NCBI RefSeq assembly: GCF_947500835.1
Contig: NZ_CANMTQ010000001.1
Coordinates: forward strand, 124,001 to 188,000
Reading direction: 5' to 3'
Length of the DNA: 64,000 bases
Source of the DNA: an uncultured Halomonas sp.
GTDB taxonomy: Bacteria > Pseudomonadota > Gammaproteobacteria > Pseudomonadales > Halomonadaceae
Position numbers and translations under genes: made by a program. Shown one piece after another: positions 10,109 to 22,858 of the stretch. Within the stretch, counting starts at the first letter, position 1, and every line of letters begins with the position of its first letter. The notes under the pieces were generated by a model that worked only from the letters and a program-made list of their open reading frames with translations, searched no databases and had not been told where the DNA came from.

Positions 10109-10867
10109 TCAAGCAGGATTGTCGATATCAACGAAGCGATGTTCGATGTCCTGCTCGCTGGCCAACCACTCACCCAGTGCCTGGATGCCATAGCGCTCCG
10201 TGGCGTGATGTCCAGCCGCAAAATAGCTAATGCCCATCTCTCGCGCCAGATGCGTAGTGCGCTCGGAAATCTCCCCGGATATGAAGGCATCGGCACCGGC
10301 CTCAAAAGCCAGTTCGATCATGTCCTGGGCGCCGCCAGTACACCAGGCAACCCGCTCAATTCGGCGGTCGTGGGCCACCACGACCGTTGGCTTGCGATCA
10401 AGACGTCGGGCCAGATGAGCGCCCAGGGCAACGCTATCCATTGGCTCGCTTGGCAAACCCAGCCATAGGAGCCCTGTGCCCAATTCTCCATCGGCACAGC
10501 CTTGCACCTCGAAATCCAGCTCCGCCGCCAGCCGCGCGTTATTGCCCAGGACTTGATGGGCATCCAAAGGCAGGTGATACGCCAACAGGTTCATATCGTT
10601 GCCAAGCAACGTAGCCAAACGTTGTCGTTTCATGCCTGTGATCGTGACAGGCTCGTTCTTCCAGAAATAGCCATGGTGGACGAGCACGAGATCAGCTTTC
10701 CAGTTTACCGCTTCATCCAACAGCGCCTGGCAGGCGGTGACCCCCGTCATGATCCTGCCAATTTGCGCGCGCCCCGCCACCTGCAAGCCATTGATGGTGT
10801 AATCCTTGAATTTCTCGGAACACAACAACTCGTCACACATTTTCACCAATCGATCCCGCGCTATCAT
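10109..10867 (-). CDS. Nif3-like dinuclear metal centre protein (YbgI family)
   Basis: 252 residues, typical for the Nif3/YbgI/DUF34 family. Metal-ligand histidines are visible in VLVHHGYFWK and in the C-terminal AAGHHATERYG segment. Members form toroidal hexamers with a di-metal site. The biochemical role is unsettled; the label GTP cyclohydrolase 1 type 2 is carried by homology only. It is divergent from the AlgW-like protease gene, with about 120 bp between. Confidence 0.9.
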   Translation of the reverse strand: MIARDRLVKMCDELLCSEKFKDYTINGLQVAGRAQIGRIMTGVTACQALLDEAVNWKADLVLVHHGYFWKNEPVTITGMKRQRLATLLGNDMNLLAYHLPLDAHQVLGNNARLAAELDFEVQGCADGELGTGLLWLGLPSEPMDSVALGAHLARRLDRKPTVVVAHDRRIERVAWCTGGAQDMIELAFEAGADAFISGEISERTTHLAREMGISYFAAGHHATERYGIQALGEWLASEQDIEHRFVDIDNPA

Positions 10868-10985
10868 CGCTCATCCTCGGGCAGCCAACGTACTGCAGTG
10901 ATACAATTTTGCTCATTGTAGCGGCCACGCCCTTTCGCTTCGAGCCGACAGGATGCCGAATCTCTCTTTTAACCAAGGACCTTGC

Positions 10986-12239
<1,254 letters not shown>

Positions 12240-12256
12240 AAAAGGATCCCCAATTC

Positions 12257-12284
12257 GATTACCCAGGCATTTCTGCCTGAGTAG
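12257..12284. terminator. Weak hairpin between convergent algW and hisD
   Basis: The short stem CAGGCA/TGCCTG with a loop of about four bases lies in the 46-bp gap between two convergent stops. No clear T run follows, so terminator function is uncertain. Confidence 0.35.
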
Positions 12285-12285
12285 T

Positions 12286-13608
12286 TCACGAATCGATACG
12301 GTTCTCGGCGGAGCGAGCATGGGCGGTGAGCGACTCACCCCGTGCCAGTATCGACGCAGTGCGCCCCAGGGTGGAGGCACCTTTTGCAGAACATTGAATC
12401 AGCGATGAGCGCTTCTGAAAATCGTAAACGCCTAATGGGGATGAGAAGCGTGCGGTGCCCGAGGTAGGCAATACATGATTGGGGCCGGCGCAATAGTCGC
12501 CAAGCGCCTCGGCAGTGTAGCGCCCCATGAAGATGGCCCCGGCATGACGAATCTTGGGAAGCCAGGCCTCAGGCTTATCAACCGAGAGTTCCAGATGCTC
12601 CGGTGCGATACGATTGATCAGCTCGATCGCCTCTCCCTGATTCTGACACAGGATCAAGGCGCCCCGGGTCGTCAACGATTGACGAATGATGGCTTCGCGC
12701 TCCATCTCGGGCAGCAGACGCTCGATGGCCTCCTCGACCGCATCGATATGGGAGCGCTCCCAACCGATGAGGATTGCCTGAGCATCCTCATCGTGTTCCG
12801 CCTGAGAGAATAGATCCATGGCCAGCCAGCTTGGATCGGTGCCACCGTCGGTGATTACCAGGATTTCCGAAGGCCCGGCAATCATGTCGATACCCACCTG
12901 ACCGAATACCGCGCGCTTGGCAGTGGCGACGTAGATGTTGCCAGGGCCAACGATCTTGTCGACCCGAGGCACCGTCTCGGTGCCATAGGCCAAGGCTGCC
13001 ACGGCCTGGGCACCGCCGATAGTGAACACCTGATCGACGCCGCCGAGATGCGCGGCAGCCAATACCAGCTCGTTGAGCACCCCATCCGGTGTCGGCACTA
13101 CCATGATGATTTCCCGCACTCCAGCGACCTTGGCCGGAATCGCGTTCATCAATACGGAGGACGGGTAGGCAGCCTTGCCCCCGGGTACGTAGATACCCGC
13201 CCGATCCAGAGGAACGACCTGCTGACCCAGAAGCGTGCCATCGGACTCGGTATACTGCCAGGATTCGGGTTTTTGATGCTCATGGTAGACACGAACGCGC
13301 TCCGCCGCATGGGCCAGTGCGTCACGCTGCTCCCCGGGCAGCCCGTCGAAGGCCTGACGCAGGCGCGCCTTGCTTAGGGTGAGTTCATGCATGTGGGTGA
13401 CACTGAGACGATCGAAGCGATTCGATGTCTCGATCAGGGCGGCATCACCTTGAGTACGCACCGCGGTGATGATGTCGTCTACCCGACGCTGGACCTCGGA
13501 GTTCGAAACACCCTCCCAGGCAAGCAAAGCATTCAATGATGCATCGAAATTTGCATCGGTGGTGGATAGTCGGGTCAGCGCCGCATTGTCATTTGTTCTG
13601 ATGGCCAT
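12286..13608 (-). CDS. hisD: Histidinol dehydrogenase
   Basis: A 440-residue enzyme of the usual family length. It catalyses the last two oxidations from L-histidinol to L-histidine with NAD+ and zinc. Family segments include [21 protein letters not shown] and [18 protein letters not shown]. It ends the long mlaF-to-hisD gene run, 71 bp after hisG. Only hisG and hisD of the histidine pathway are here. Confidence 0.97.
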   Translation of the reverse strand: MAIRTNDNAALTRLSTTDANFDASLNALLAWEGVSNSEVQRRVDDIITAVRTQGDAALIETSNRFDRLSVTHMHELTLSKARLRQAFDGLPGEQRDALAHAAERVRVYHEHQKPESWQYTESDGTLLGQQVVPLDRAGIYVPGGKAAYPSSVLMNAIPAKVAGVREIIMVVPTPDGVLNELVLAAAHLGGVDQVFTIGGAQAVAALAYGTETVPRVDKIVGPGNIYVATAKRAVFGQVGIDMIAGPSEILVITDGGTDPSWLAMDLFSQAEHDEDAQAILIGWERSHIDAVEEAIERLLPEMEREAIIRQSLTTRGALILCQNQGEAIELINRIAPEHLELSVDKPEAWLPKIRHAGAIFMGRYTAEALGDYCAGPNHVLPTSGTARFSSPLGVYDFQKRSSLIQCSAKGASTLGRTASILARGESLTAHARSAENRIDS

Positions 13609-13679
13609 GAATCGCCTCGCAATATGACTCGATTGTTAGATCATTCGATATGTTCAGAAACATTCGAATCCAGTATTCA

Positions 13680-14324
13680 TCAAGCAGCGCGACGTGCAAT
13701 GACCGCTTCCTGCAAGCGCTCGATCAGCGGTTTCAGCTGACGGTGCTTCATGGTCATTGCGGCCTTGTTGACCACCAACCGAGTGCTGATCTCATCGATT
13801 ATCTCTCGCGGCTCCATACCATTGGCTCGCAGAGTATTGCCGGTATCGACGATATCGACGATCTCGTCGGCCAGGTTCATGAGTGGTGCAAGCTCCATGG
13901 CGCCATACAGCTTTACCACCTCTGCCTGAATGCCCTGCTCGGCGTAATAACGCCGCGCCACGTTGACGAACTTGGTGGCCACCCGCCGTCGTGCGTGGAT
14001 AGGCTGACTACCGACTGGGCCGGCAGTCATCAGACGACAACGGGCGATTTCCAGATCCAGCGGTTCGTAGAAACCTTCGGCGCCATGCTCCAGCAGCACA
14101 TCCTTGCCGGCAATTCCAAAATCCGCAGCGCCCATCTGTACATAGGTAGGCACATCCACTGCACGAATGACCACCAGCTTGACGTGTTCCAGATTGCTAT
14201 CGAAGATCAACTTGCGACTGCTGCTCAGGCTCTCGAGGGGTACGATTCCGGCATCCGCCAGTAGCGGCAGCGTTTCCTGCAGAATGCGCCCCTTGGAGAG
14301 GGCAAGGATCAATTGTTTGCTCAT
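13680..14324 (-). CDS. hisG: ATP phosphoribosyltransferase, short form
   Basis: 214 residues, starting [14 protein letters not shown]. It performs the first step of histidine synthesis, joining ATP and PRPP. The length and absence of the C-terminal ACT-like regulatory domain mark the HisG(S) type, which needs the HisZ subunit for activity and feedback control; no hisZ is in this window. The PRPP-binding segment is [13 protein letters not shown]. The ATG is chosen by family alignment. It lies 31 bp after murA. Confidence 0.96.
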   Translation of the reverse strand: MSKQLILALSKGRILQETLPLLADAGIVPLESLSSSRKLIFDSNLEHVKLVVIRAVDVPTYVQMGAADFGIAGKDVLLEHGAEGFYEPLDLEIARCRLMTAGPVGSQPIHARRRVATKFVNVARRYYAEQGIQAEVVKLYGAMELAPLMNLADEIVDIVDTGNTLRANGMEPREIIDEISTRLVVNKAAMTMKHRQLKPLIERLQEAVIARRAA

Positions 14325-14355
14325 GGCGTGCCACTTGGGAAAAGTTTGGGCATTC

Positions 14356-15887
<1,532 letters not shown>

Positions 15888-15990
15888 GAACTGAGGTGGC
15901 TCCTGTTGCTGATATGATTCTTGGATACGACTGAAGCCACCATGGTAATGAAAAGTGTCGCCAATGGCGATGACAGCCGCATCGGCCGAT

Positions 15991-16320
15991 CTATTTGGCA
16001 CCATCCTGGAATAACAGCTGGTCAAGCCCTGCCATGCTGGTCACACGCAACAGGGACGGAGACAGATCGATCGATTCCACCACCAGCGCCCTGCGCCGAG
16101 CACAACGCAGCCATTCCAGTAGAACGCTGAGTACGGCACTACTGGCCTGATCCACCTGTGTGAAATCGAAGGAGACAGAGCTTCCTTCTCCCTGCTGCTC
16201 CAACCACTCGCGACCGTTTGCCGCCAGGGTAGAGGCAACGTCGAAATCCGCCTCACCGCTGGCAGTCAGCACTGCATCGGTTACTTCGAGCCGCGCATCG
16301 CCATCAAGCAGTAGCGTCAC
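15991..16320 (-). CDS. mlaB: MlaB, STAS-domain subunit of the Mla lipid transporter
   Basis: A 109-residue STAS-domain protein. MlaB binds MlaF in the cytoplasm and is needed for assembly and activity of the MlaFEDB ABC complex that keeps outer-leaflet lipid asymmetry. Similarity is modest, as usual for MlaB; identity is supported mainly by the STAS-like pattern (FTQVDQASSAVLSVLLEWLR) and by position. Its start overlaps the mlaC stop. Confidence 0.87.
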   Translation of the reverse strand: MTLLLDGDARLEVTDAVLTASGEADFDVASTLAANGREWLEQQGEGSSVSFDFTQVDQASSAVLSVLLEWLRCARRRALVVESIDLSPSLLRVTSMAGLDQLLFQDGAK

Positions 16321-16967
16321 GCGTCGCCCCCTTGTTCGAGCTCGTCGGTACCCACTTCCGGTGACCAGCCGTTGATGACCGCATCGTAATCGCGGTTGTT
16401 GTCACGCATGGCTTGATCGAACTGATTGCGGAATGTCAGGCCCAGATTGATGCCGTTGACGATGACATTGACCACTTTCCACTGCCCATCATTCTCGCGC
16501 AGGCTGTAGCTGACCGGATAAACCTGGCCATTGGTACCCACGACCTCCATATCGACACTCGCCTGGTCGCCGGAGCTTACGCCTTGGCTATCGAGAACGC
16601 GTATATCACGATAATCGAAGGTCACTAGCCCCTTGGCATAAGTATCGATCAGGGTCTGACGGAAGGTATCTGCAAAACGTGAGCGTTGCTTGGGTGACGC
16701 ATTACGGAAATAACGGCCCATCACACTGGCGCCGATATAACGAAAGTCGGCGATGTCATCCAGGCTATCATCGACCAGAGCCTCGAGCTCACCGGGATGC
16801 TGCTGAAAATAATCTCGGCGCCCTTCAATTTTGCTCATGAGCTCATCGGTACTGTCGCGAATGGTTTGTACCGGCGAGGATTGCGCCTGCGCTTGCGTCA
16901 TTACCAGACTAAGCATCAAAAGTGACAACGCACAGAACTTGAAAAATGAAGAAAACTTGCTCATCAA
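16317..16967 (-). CDS. mlaC: MlaC, periplasmic phospholipid-binding protein
   Basis: 216 residues with an N-terminal signal peptide (SFFKFCALSLLMLSL, cleavage after AQAQ or nearby). MlaC carries phospholipid between the outer-membrane MlaA complex and the inner-membrane MlaFEDB transporter. Typical segments are FRYIGASVMGRYFR and YDAVINGW. The start may be the first or second Met. It is 15 bp downstream of mlaD. Confidence 0.95.
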   Translation of the reverse strand: MMSKFSSFFKFCALSLLMLSLVMTQAQAQSSPVQTIRDSTDELMSKIEGRRDYFQQHPGELEALVDDSLDDIADFRYIGASVMGRYFRNASPKQRSRFADTFRQTLIDTYAKGLVTFDYRDIRVLDSQGVSSGDQASVDMEVVGTNGQVYPVSYSLRENDGQWKVVNVIVNGINLGLTFRNQFDQAMRDNNRDYDAVINGWSPEVGTDELEQGGDA

Positions 16968-16982
16968 TTTACTCCCGAAATA

Positions 16983-17447
16983 TCAATTATTGACCATATT
17001 CGACACGAACTGCTGAATGAGCTCTTCGAGTACCAGCGCTTTCTGAGTATCGTGAATGACGTCGCCATCCTCAAGCGTATCAGGAGCGCCACCCACGGTC
17101 AGTCCAATGTACTGCTCCCCGAGCAGTCCAGAGGTTAGAATCGCTGCCGTCGTATCTTCGGAGAGCTGACCTTCAAGCTCACCGTTGAGTTCCATGGTGA
17201 CCCTGGCATCGAACCATTCCTGATCGAGTTCCACCGACGTCACCTTGCCAATCTGTACCCCGGCCATGGTGACGCGAGATCCCTTCTTCAAACCTCCAAT
17301 ATCGGCAAAGTCCGCCTTGAGGCTAAAGCTGGTGCTGGATAGGCCATTGTTCAACCCACTCACGCTCAACCCAAGAAACACCAATCCCAGAATGCCAGCC
17401 AGCATGAACAAGCCAACCCCTAGTTCCATCGTCTTGCTGCGCTTCAT
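16983..17447 (-). CDS. mlaD: MlaD, MCE-domain subunit
   Basis: 154 residues with one N-terminal membrane helix (about 7-29, LGVGLFMLAGILGLVFLGL) and a single MCE domain (about 38-116, ADFADIGGLKKGSRVTMAG). MlaD forms the hexameric ring in the periplasm that passes phospholipids to and from MlaC. The start overlaps the mlaE stop. Confidence 0.96.
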   Translation of the reverse strand: MKRSKTMELGVGLFMLAGILGLVFLGLSVSGLNNGLSSTSFSLKADFADIGGLKKGSRVTMAGVQIGKVTSVELDQEWFDARVTMELNGELEGQLSEDTTAAILTSGLLGEQYIGLTVGGAPDTLEDGDVIHDTQKALVLEELIQQFVSNMVNN

Positions 17448-18229
17448 TAGAGTTCTCCAAACATCAGCGTCGTCAGCACAAAATCCAGACCGAGAACGGC
17501 CAGCGAAGAGTAGACCACCGTACGAGTCGTAGCTCGGGAAATGCCTTCCGAGGTAGGCACGAGATCATAGCCCTGAAATACAGCGATCCAGGTAACGACC
17601 AGCGCAAACACCAGCGCCTTGATCAATCCATTGCCGACATCGTCGATAAAACTGACGCTGGCCTGCATGTTGCTCCAATAAGAACCTTCGTTCACTCCCA
17701 ACCAATCGACGCCGACCAGATAGCCACCCCAGATACCCACGACGCTGAATCCTATCGTCAGCAAAGGCAAGGAAACGAAGCCTGCCCACAGGCGTGGCGC
17801 CACCACCCGGCGCAAGGGATCGACACCGATCATTTCCATACTGCTCAATTGCTCGGTGGCTTTCATCAAACCGATCTCGGCGGTCAAGGCCGAGCCGGCA
17901 CGACCGGCGAACAGCAGTGCCGCCACAACCGGCGCCAGTTCGCGCAGAAGCGATAAGGAAACCATCTGCCCCAGCGCGTCCTCGGCGCCAAAGTCCACCA
18001 GGATGGTATAGCCTTGCAGCCCCAGCACCATGCCGATGAAAAGTCCTGACACCAGCACGATCGCCAGGGACATGACACCAATGAAGTGCATCTGGCGCAG
18101 CCACAGATGGAACCCTTCTTTACCCGGTATGCCTACGCTCGCTTGAAACAGAAATATGGTGGCACGCCCCAGCGACTCGAATGTATCCAGCGTGGATCTT
18201 CCCAGAGACGTAATTCGCTGCTTGATCAT
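17447..18229 (-). CDS. mlaE: MlaE, permease subunit
   Basis: A 260-residue integral membrane protein of the MlaE/YrbE permease family, with about five membrane helices and the conserved segment [25 protein letters not shown] that contacts the ATPase. It forms the lipid path of the MlaFEDB complex. It overlaps mlaF by four bases. Confidence 0.97.
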   Translation of the reverse strand: MIKQRITSLGRSTLDTFESLGRATIFLFQASVGIPGKEGFHLWLRQMHFIGVMSLAIVLVSGLFIGMVLGLQGYTILVDFGAEDALGQMVSLSLLRELAPVVAALLFAGRAGSALTAEIGLMKATEQLSSMEMIGVDPLRRVVAPRLWAGFVSLPLLTIGFSVVGIWGGYLVGVDWLGVNEGSYWSNMQASVSFIDDVGNGLIKALVFALVVTWIAVFQGYDLVPTSEGISRATTRTVVYSSLAVLGLDFVLTTLMFGEL

Positions 18230-19041
18230 TGCCTCGCCCCTTGGTTCAAGATATCGCTGTAGTAATCCGGCGCCGGGTAATGAAAGGGTACCGGACCATC
18301 GGGTTCGCCGTGCATGAACTGGCTGACCTGAGGATCACGATCCACGTTCAGATTGGCTGGCGTGCCGTGAGCCATGACCTTGCCATCGGAAAGCACGTAG
18401 ACATAATCCGCGATGGACATGGTTTCCTTGATGTCGTGAGACACGATCACGGCGGTCAGCCCTAAAGCCTGATTGACCTTCTTGATAAGCTGCACCAGCA
18501 CACCCATCGAAATCGGATCCTGACCGACGAAGGGTTCGTCATAAAGAATCAGCTCCGGATCCAGGGCGATTGCTCGGGCCAACGCAACCCGACGCAGCAT
18601 GCCGCCAGAAAGCTCCGCCGGCATGAGATTGCGCGCGCCACGCAAACCTACCGCCTCCAACTTCATCAGCACGACATCGCGGATCATTGCCTCTGGCAGA
18701 TCGGTATGCACCCGTAGAGGAAAGGCAACATTTTCGAAAACGCTGAGGTCGGAAAACAAGGCGCCACTTTGAAACAGCATGCCCATGCGACGCCGCAAGC
18801 GAAAAAGCTCACGTCGCTTCAAGCGATGCACGTCGAGTCCATCGATTTCCACACGCCCGGCATCTGGATACAGCTGCCCTCCGATCAGTTTGAGCAAGGT
18901 AGTCTTGCCCGAACCGCTAGGGCCCATGATGGCAGTGATCTTGCCGCGGGGGATGTGCATGTCGACGCCGCGAAATATCTCCTTTTCGCCGCGGGAAAAA
19001 TACATGTTTTCGACCTCGACGAATTGCGGGTCATTCATCAT
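18226..19041 (-). CDS. mlaF: MlaF, ATPase subunit
   Basis: A 271-residue ABC ATPase: Walker A GPSGSGKT (40-47), signature LSGGMLRR, Walker [10 protein letters not shown]-loop VSHD. It powers lipid movement by MlaFEDB. It is the first gene of the run mlaF-E-D-C-B-ibaG-murA-hisG-hisD, divergent from kdsD across a gap of about 230 bp in which I could not pick confident promoters. Confidence 0.97.
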   Translation of the reverse strand: MMNDPQFVEVENMYFSRGEKEIFRGVDMHIPRGKITAIMGPSGSGKTTLLKLIGGQLYPDAGRVEIDGLDVHRLKRRELFRLRRRMGMLFQSGALFSDLSVFENVAFPLRVHTDLPEAMIRDVVLMKLEAVGLRGARNLMPAELSGGMLRRVALARAIALDPELILYDEPFVGQDPISMGVLVQLIKKVNQALGLTAVIVSHDIKETMSIADYVYVLSDGKVMAHGTPANLNVDRDPQVSQFMHGEPDGPVPFHYPAPDYYSDILNQGARQ

Positions 19042-19269
19042 AGCGATCCACCGGGGAAATTATCGAACATCGTATCCTAACTCATCTTGCTGACGGCGGC
19101 ATCTGCTGGCAAGGACAAACTTGCAAGCGCCTGAAGCAATGCGTCTAATGACGCTCACTCATTGCATACAGGTTGCACAGCCACGCATCATAGATGCATC
19201 AATGTGACCCGGAAACAACTTTTCAGTTCGTCACTTGAGTTTAATCGCCAATGGGGCAGCGCCTTAACC

Positions 19270-20250
19270 ATGACCGTCAATGCCAACTTCGACTTCCGAA
19301 CCAGCGCCCGTCGCACGCTGGATCTCGAGCAACAGGCGATCGCTGGACTCGATGCCAAACTGTCAGAGGATTTCGATCATGCCTGCCGCTTGATGCTCGC
19401 GTGCCCGGGGCGTGTGGTCGTTACCGGCATGGGCAAGTCTGGCCACATTGGTCATAAGGTTGCCGCTACCCTGGCAAGTACCGGTACGCCTGCCTTTTTC
19501 GTACATCCTGGCGAAGCCAGTCACGGCGATCTGGGCATGATCACTCCCAAGGATGTCGTATTGGCGCTGTCCAATTCCGGTGAAACCGCTGAAATCACGG
19601 CCCTGTTGCCGCTACTCAAGCGCATGGGCACGCCCCTGATCAGCATCACCGGACGTCCTGATTCGACCCTTGCCTGTCACGCCCAGGCACATCTCGATGC
19701 CGGCGTCGAACGCGAGGCCTGCCCGTTGGGCCTGGCCCCCACCTCCTCTACTACCGCAGCACTGGCAATGGCCGACGCGCTGGCTGTCGCCCTGCTCGAA
19801 GCCCGCGGTTTTACTGCCGAGGAGTTCGCTTTATCACACCCGGGCGGAAGTCTGGGTCGGCGTTTGCTACTCAAGGTCGACGACCTGATGCATGTGGGCC
19901 AACGGGTGCCCAAGGTGATGCTTGGCAGCCCGCTTCGCGACGCTCTTCTTGAAATCACCCACAAGGGGCTTGGGTTTACCTGTGTCGTGGATGAACAGGA
20001 TCATCTGATAGGCGTCTATACCGATGGGGATCTGCGACGAACTCTCGATCAGCATGCCGACCTGAGGACACTGCTGGTAGATGACGTGATGACTCGTGGG
20101 GGCAGGCGTATCTCTCCCGGCATGCTGGCCGCGGAAGCGGTCAAGATTATGGAAGACAATCGCATTACTGCACTGGCAGTGGTCGATGAACAGGAGCGCC
20201 CCATCGGCGCCCTGCACATGCATGACTTACTTACCAGCGGCGTCATCTAG
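19270..20250 (+). CDS. kdsD: D-arabinose 5-phosphate isomerase
   Basis: 326 residues: an SIS domain (GMGKSGHIGHK at 53-63, LSNSGETAEI) followed by two CBS domains (about 205-326), the KdsD/KpsF layout. It converts ribulose 5-phosphate to arabinose 5-phosphate, the first step of Kdo synthesis. The start MTVNANFDFR is chosen because homology begins there; an open frame extends 36 codons upstream without support. Eleven bases separate it from kdsC. Confidence 0.95.
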   Translation: MTVNANFDFRTSARRTLDLEQQAIAGLDAKLSEDFDHACRLMLACPGRVVVTGMGKSGHIGHKVAATLASTGTPAFFVHPGEASHGDLGMITPKDVVLALSNSGETAEITALLPLLKRMGTPLISITGRPDSTLACHAQAHLDAGVEREACPLGLAPTSSTTAALAMADALAVALLEARGFTAEEFALSHPGGSLGRRLLLKVDDLMHVGQRVPKVMLGSPLRDALLEITHKGLGFTCVVDEQDHLIGVYTDGDLRRTLDQHADLRTLLVDDVMTRGGRRISPGMLAAEAVKIMEDNRITALAVVDEQERPIGALHMHDLLTSGVI

Positions 20251-20261
20251 AGGAGTATGGC

Positions 20262-20819
20262 ATGACTCTCGATTACCACCTCGATGTTTCCGCTTTGATC
20301 CAACGTGCCCGGCACATCCGCCTGCTTGCCCTGGATGTGGATGGGGTCATGACCGATGGTCGGCTCTATTTTCAGACCGACGACCAGGAAATCAAGACAT
20401 TCAATACCCAGGATGGCTTGGGCATAAAGCTGTTGCGACAAACGGGTATTCAAATCGCCATCATCACCGGGCGTGAATCATCGATGGTGACTCGGCGCGC
20501 CGAAGCACTGGGTATCGAACACGTCATGCAAGGACGCGACGACAAGCTCGAGGCATTGCAATCCTTGCTTGCCCAGCTGAACATGGAATTGCAGCAGGTC
20601 GCTTACTGCGGCGACGATTTGCCGGATCTATCAGCGATCAAGCATGCGGGACTCGGCATCAGCGTGCCGAATGCCCCTCTTTATATTCAAGAACACGCCG
20701 ATTGGATCACCGAACGTCCGGGAGGACATGGCGCCGTGCGCGATATCTGCGACAATCTACTGGCATGGCAAGGCCATTGGCCTGCCATGTTCGACACTTA
20801 TTTACATGGAAAAGGCTAA
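20262..20819 (+). CDS. kdsC: Kdo 8-phosphate phosphatase
   Basis: A 185-residue HAD-superfamily phosphatase without a cap domain (C0 type). The nucleophile motif is LDVDGVMTDG (Asp25, Asp27) and motif III/IV is YCGDDLPDL. It removes phosphate from Kdo 8-phosphate in the cytoplasm. The ribosome site GAGGAG lies upstream. Two bases separate it from lptC. Confidence 0.96.
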   Translation: MTLDYHLDVSALIQRARHIRLLALDVDGVMTDGRLYFQTDDQEIKTFNTQDGLGIKLLRQTGIQIAIITGRESSMVTRRAEALGIEHVMQGRDDKLEALQSLLAQLNMELQQVAYCGDDLPDLSAIKHAGLGISVPNAPLYIQEHADWITERPGGHGAVRDICDNLLAWQGHWPAMFDTYLHGKG

Positions 20820-20821
20820 AC

Positions 20822-21400
20822 ATGGCGCTGCGGTTGGCCAAACCTCCCGCCAAGTTCTGGCTGGCATTGATCTTGCTGGCTTTAGGGGGACTTCTGACCT
20901 TCATCGAACAACGTGACGCGCCCTCACCCGGGCCGGTGCCAAGAGACACTGCCGGCGAGCCGGACTTCTATCTGGAAGGCGCGCGGATGACGCGTTTCGA
21001 TGCTGAAGGCAAACCTTATCAACGCCTTGAAACCCCGCGCCTGGTGCATACGCCCGTGGATGACGTCATTCGCGCGACCACGCCGGATATACGTCTTTAT
21101 GATGATGAAGGCCGCACTTGGTTTGCCGGCAGCAACAGCGGCACACTAGGGCCAGAGGGCAATCCGCTTACCCTGGAAGGCGATGCCTGGCTCGAGGCGC
21201 CTGAGCAAGGCTGGCGACTGGAGACCCAGACGCTGGTCTATGACACTCATGAGCGTCATGCCTGGAGTGAAAGTGAAGCTCGCCTGAGCCAACATCAGCA
21301 ACGTGTTCGGGGTGAACGTGTAGATGCCTGGATCGATTCGGCGCGCATGCGTCTGAACGGCAACGTACGTGGCGTGCACCCGCCCATCAGTAAGGAATGA
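20822..21400 (+). CDS. lptC: LptC, LPS export system protein
   Basis: 192 residues with an N-terminal membrane anchor (about 11-26) and a periplasmic beta-jellyroll. LptC joins the LptBFG exporter to the periplasmic LptA bridge. Sequence similarity in LptC is low, so the call also rests on position between kdsC and lptA. The start ATG is the one before ALRLAKPP; open frame upstream overlaps kdsC. It overlaps lptA by four bases. Confidence 0.92.
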   Translation: MALRLAKPPAKFWLALILLALGGLLTFIEQRDAPSPGPVPRDTAGEPDFYLEGARMTRFDAEGKPYQRLETPRLVHTPVDDVIRATTPDIRLYDDEGRTWFAGSNSGTLGPEGNPLTLEGDAWLEAPEQGWRLETQTLVYDTHERHAWSESEARLSQHQQRVRGERVDAWIDSARMRLNGNVRGVHPPISKE

Positions 21401-21927
21401 AGATCATGCGGCGAAAAACCCTACCTCTCATGGCATGCCTGCTGCTCTATGGATCGATCGCAGTGACGGCCCACGCCCTTGACAGCGACGCCGGCGCCCC
21501 TATCGAGATTGCCGCGGATCGACTTGATATCGATGACCGAGCTGGTACGGCAGTCTATACCGGCGATGTCGATATGCAGCAAGGCAGCATGAAGCTTGTC
21601 GCCGACCGGGTCGAGATCGAACGCAACGCCCAAGGTGAAGTCTCTCTCGTCACTGCCACCAGCGATGCGGGTCGTGCCTATCTGGAACAAAAACCCGCGC
21701 CTCAGGACCCGGTAGTCAAGGGCTGGGGGGAGAGCATCGTCTATCATGCAGGCGAACGCCGGGTAGAGCTGATTCGTCGCGCAGAGCTTCATCAGGGTGG
21801 CGATATCTTCAACGGCGCCTATGTGGAGTATTTTCTCGATCGCCGTCAGGTACAGGCGCGCTCACGCTCCGACAGTGGTGCCGACGAACGTGTGCGCATG
21901 ACCCTGACGCCTAAAACCACCGAGTAA
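21397..21927 (+). CDS. lptA: LptA, periplasmic LPS transport protein
   Basis: 176 residues with a Sec signal peptide (PLMACLLLYGSIAVTAHA) and an OstA-like jellyroll domain (PIEIAADRLDIDDRAGTAVY). LptA polymerises head-to-tail to carry LPS across the periplasm. The C-terminal region ends in a polar tail. It starts at ATGAAG, overlapping lptC, with a second ATG three codons in. Confidence 0.95.
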   Translation: MKIMRRKTLPLMACLLLYGSIAVTAHALDSDAGAPIEIAADRLDIDDRAGTAVYTGDVDMQQGSMKLVADRVEIERNAQGEVSLVTATSDAGRAYLEQKPAPQDPVVKGWGESIVYHAGERRVELIRRAELHQGGDIFNGAYVEYFLDRRQVQARSRSDSGADERVRMTLTPKTTE

Positions 21928-21953
21928 GAAGCACCAAGCAGGAAGCACTCTGA

Positions 21954-22679
21954 ATGAAGACGCTTTTCGCTCGTCACCTGGCCAAGAGCTACAAGCATCG
22001 CCGGGTAGTGCAGGATATCAGCTTGTCCATCGCGCAAGGCAGTATCGTTGGCTTGCTGGGCCCCAATGGGGCCGGCAAGACCACTTCGTTCTACATGATC
22101 GTTGGCTTGATCAAGGCGGATGCGGGTGAGGTCGCCATCGATGATCAAGATCTGACTTTCGCTCCCATGCATCACCGCGCTCGCGCCGGGATTGGCTACC
22201 TGCCCCAGGAAGCATCGGTATTTCGCAAATTGTCGGTAGCGGACAACATTCTCGCGATTCTCGAAACCCGCAAGGAACTCGACAAGAAGCAGCGCCATGC
22301 GCAGCTCGAGCATTTGCTCGAAGAATTCCATATCGAACACATTCGCGATAATCTGGGCATGAGTCTTTCCGGAGGCGAGCGCCGTCGGGTCGAGATAGCA
22401 AGATCCCTTGCCACTGAACCTGCTTTCATCCTGCTCGATGAACCTTTTGCCGGCGTCGATCCGATCTCCGTGGGTGAAATCAAGAGCATCATTCGCCAAC
22501 TGCGCGCACGAAGCATCGGCGTTCTCATTACCGACCATAATGTGAGAGACACGCTGGATATCTGCGACAACGCTTATATCGTTGGCGATGGCAAGATCAT
22601 CGCCGAAGGCGATACCGAAGCCATTCTCACCAGCCAGAAGGTACGCGAGGTATATCTGGGCAACGAGTTCCGCTTCTAG
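21954..22679 (+). CDS. lptB: LptB, ATPase of the LPS exporter
   Basis: A 241-residue ABC ATPase: Walker A GPNGAGKT (36-43), signature LSGGERRR, Walker B FILLDEPF, and the DHNVRDTL switch typical of LptB. It forms the LptB2FG complex that extracts LPS from the inner membrane. It lies 26 bp after lptA and precedes rpoN by about 180 bp. Confidence 0.97.
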   Translation: MKTLFARHLAKSYKHRRVVQDISLSIAQGSIVGLLGPNGAGKTTSFYMIVGLIKADAGEVAIDDQDLTFAPMHHRARAGIGYLPQEASVFRKLSVADNILAILETRKELDKKQRHAQLEHLLEEFHIEHIRDNLGMSLSGGERRRVEIARSLATEPAFILLDEPFAGVDPISVGEIKSIIRQLRARSIGVLITDHNVRDTLDICDNAYIVGDGKIIAEGDTEAILTSQKVREVYLGNEFRF

Positions 22680-22766
22680 TTTCGCTGCTTTTCGACGCCT
22701 CCATTAACCTATTCCATCTCATCTCGAACTTTTTAGCCGTAAAACAAGAAAGCATTAGTTGATTGA

Positions 22767-22782
22767 TGGCATGATTATTGCT
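22767..22782 (+). promoter_or_regulatory. Candidate sigma-54 (-24/-12) promoter upstream of rpoN
   Basis: TGGCATGATTATTGCT matches the consensus TGGCACG-N4-TTGCW at every fixed position but one (T for C). The GG and GC doublets have the required 10-bp spacing. A start about 12 nt downstream would give a leader of about 65 nt before the rpoN ATG. This suggests RpoN acts on its own gene; whether as activation or as self-repression is not shown. Confidence 0.6.
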
Positions 22783-22858
22783 TTTCATGCTTGCAAGCGA
22801 CTTCCCGCAACGCTACGGTGATCGCAAATCATGACGGTGATCCTTTTCCCTTATGGTA

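Noticed and set aside
15888..16025. N-terminal extension of ibaG overlapping mlaB
   Set aside because: The frame is open, but IbaG homology begins at the ATG at 15887 and the extension has no family support.
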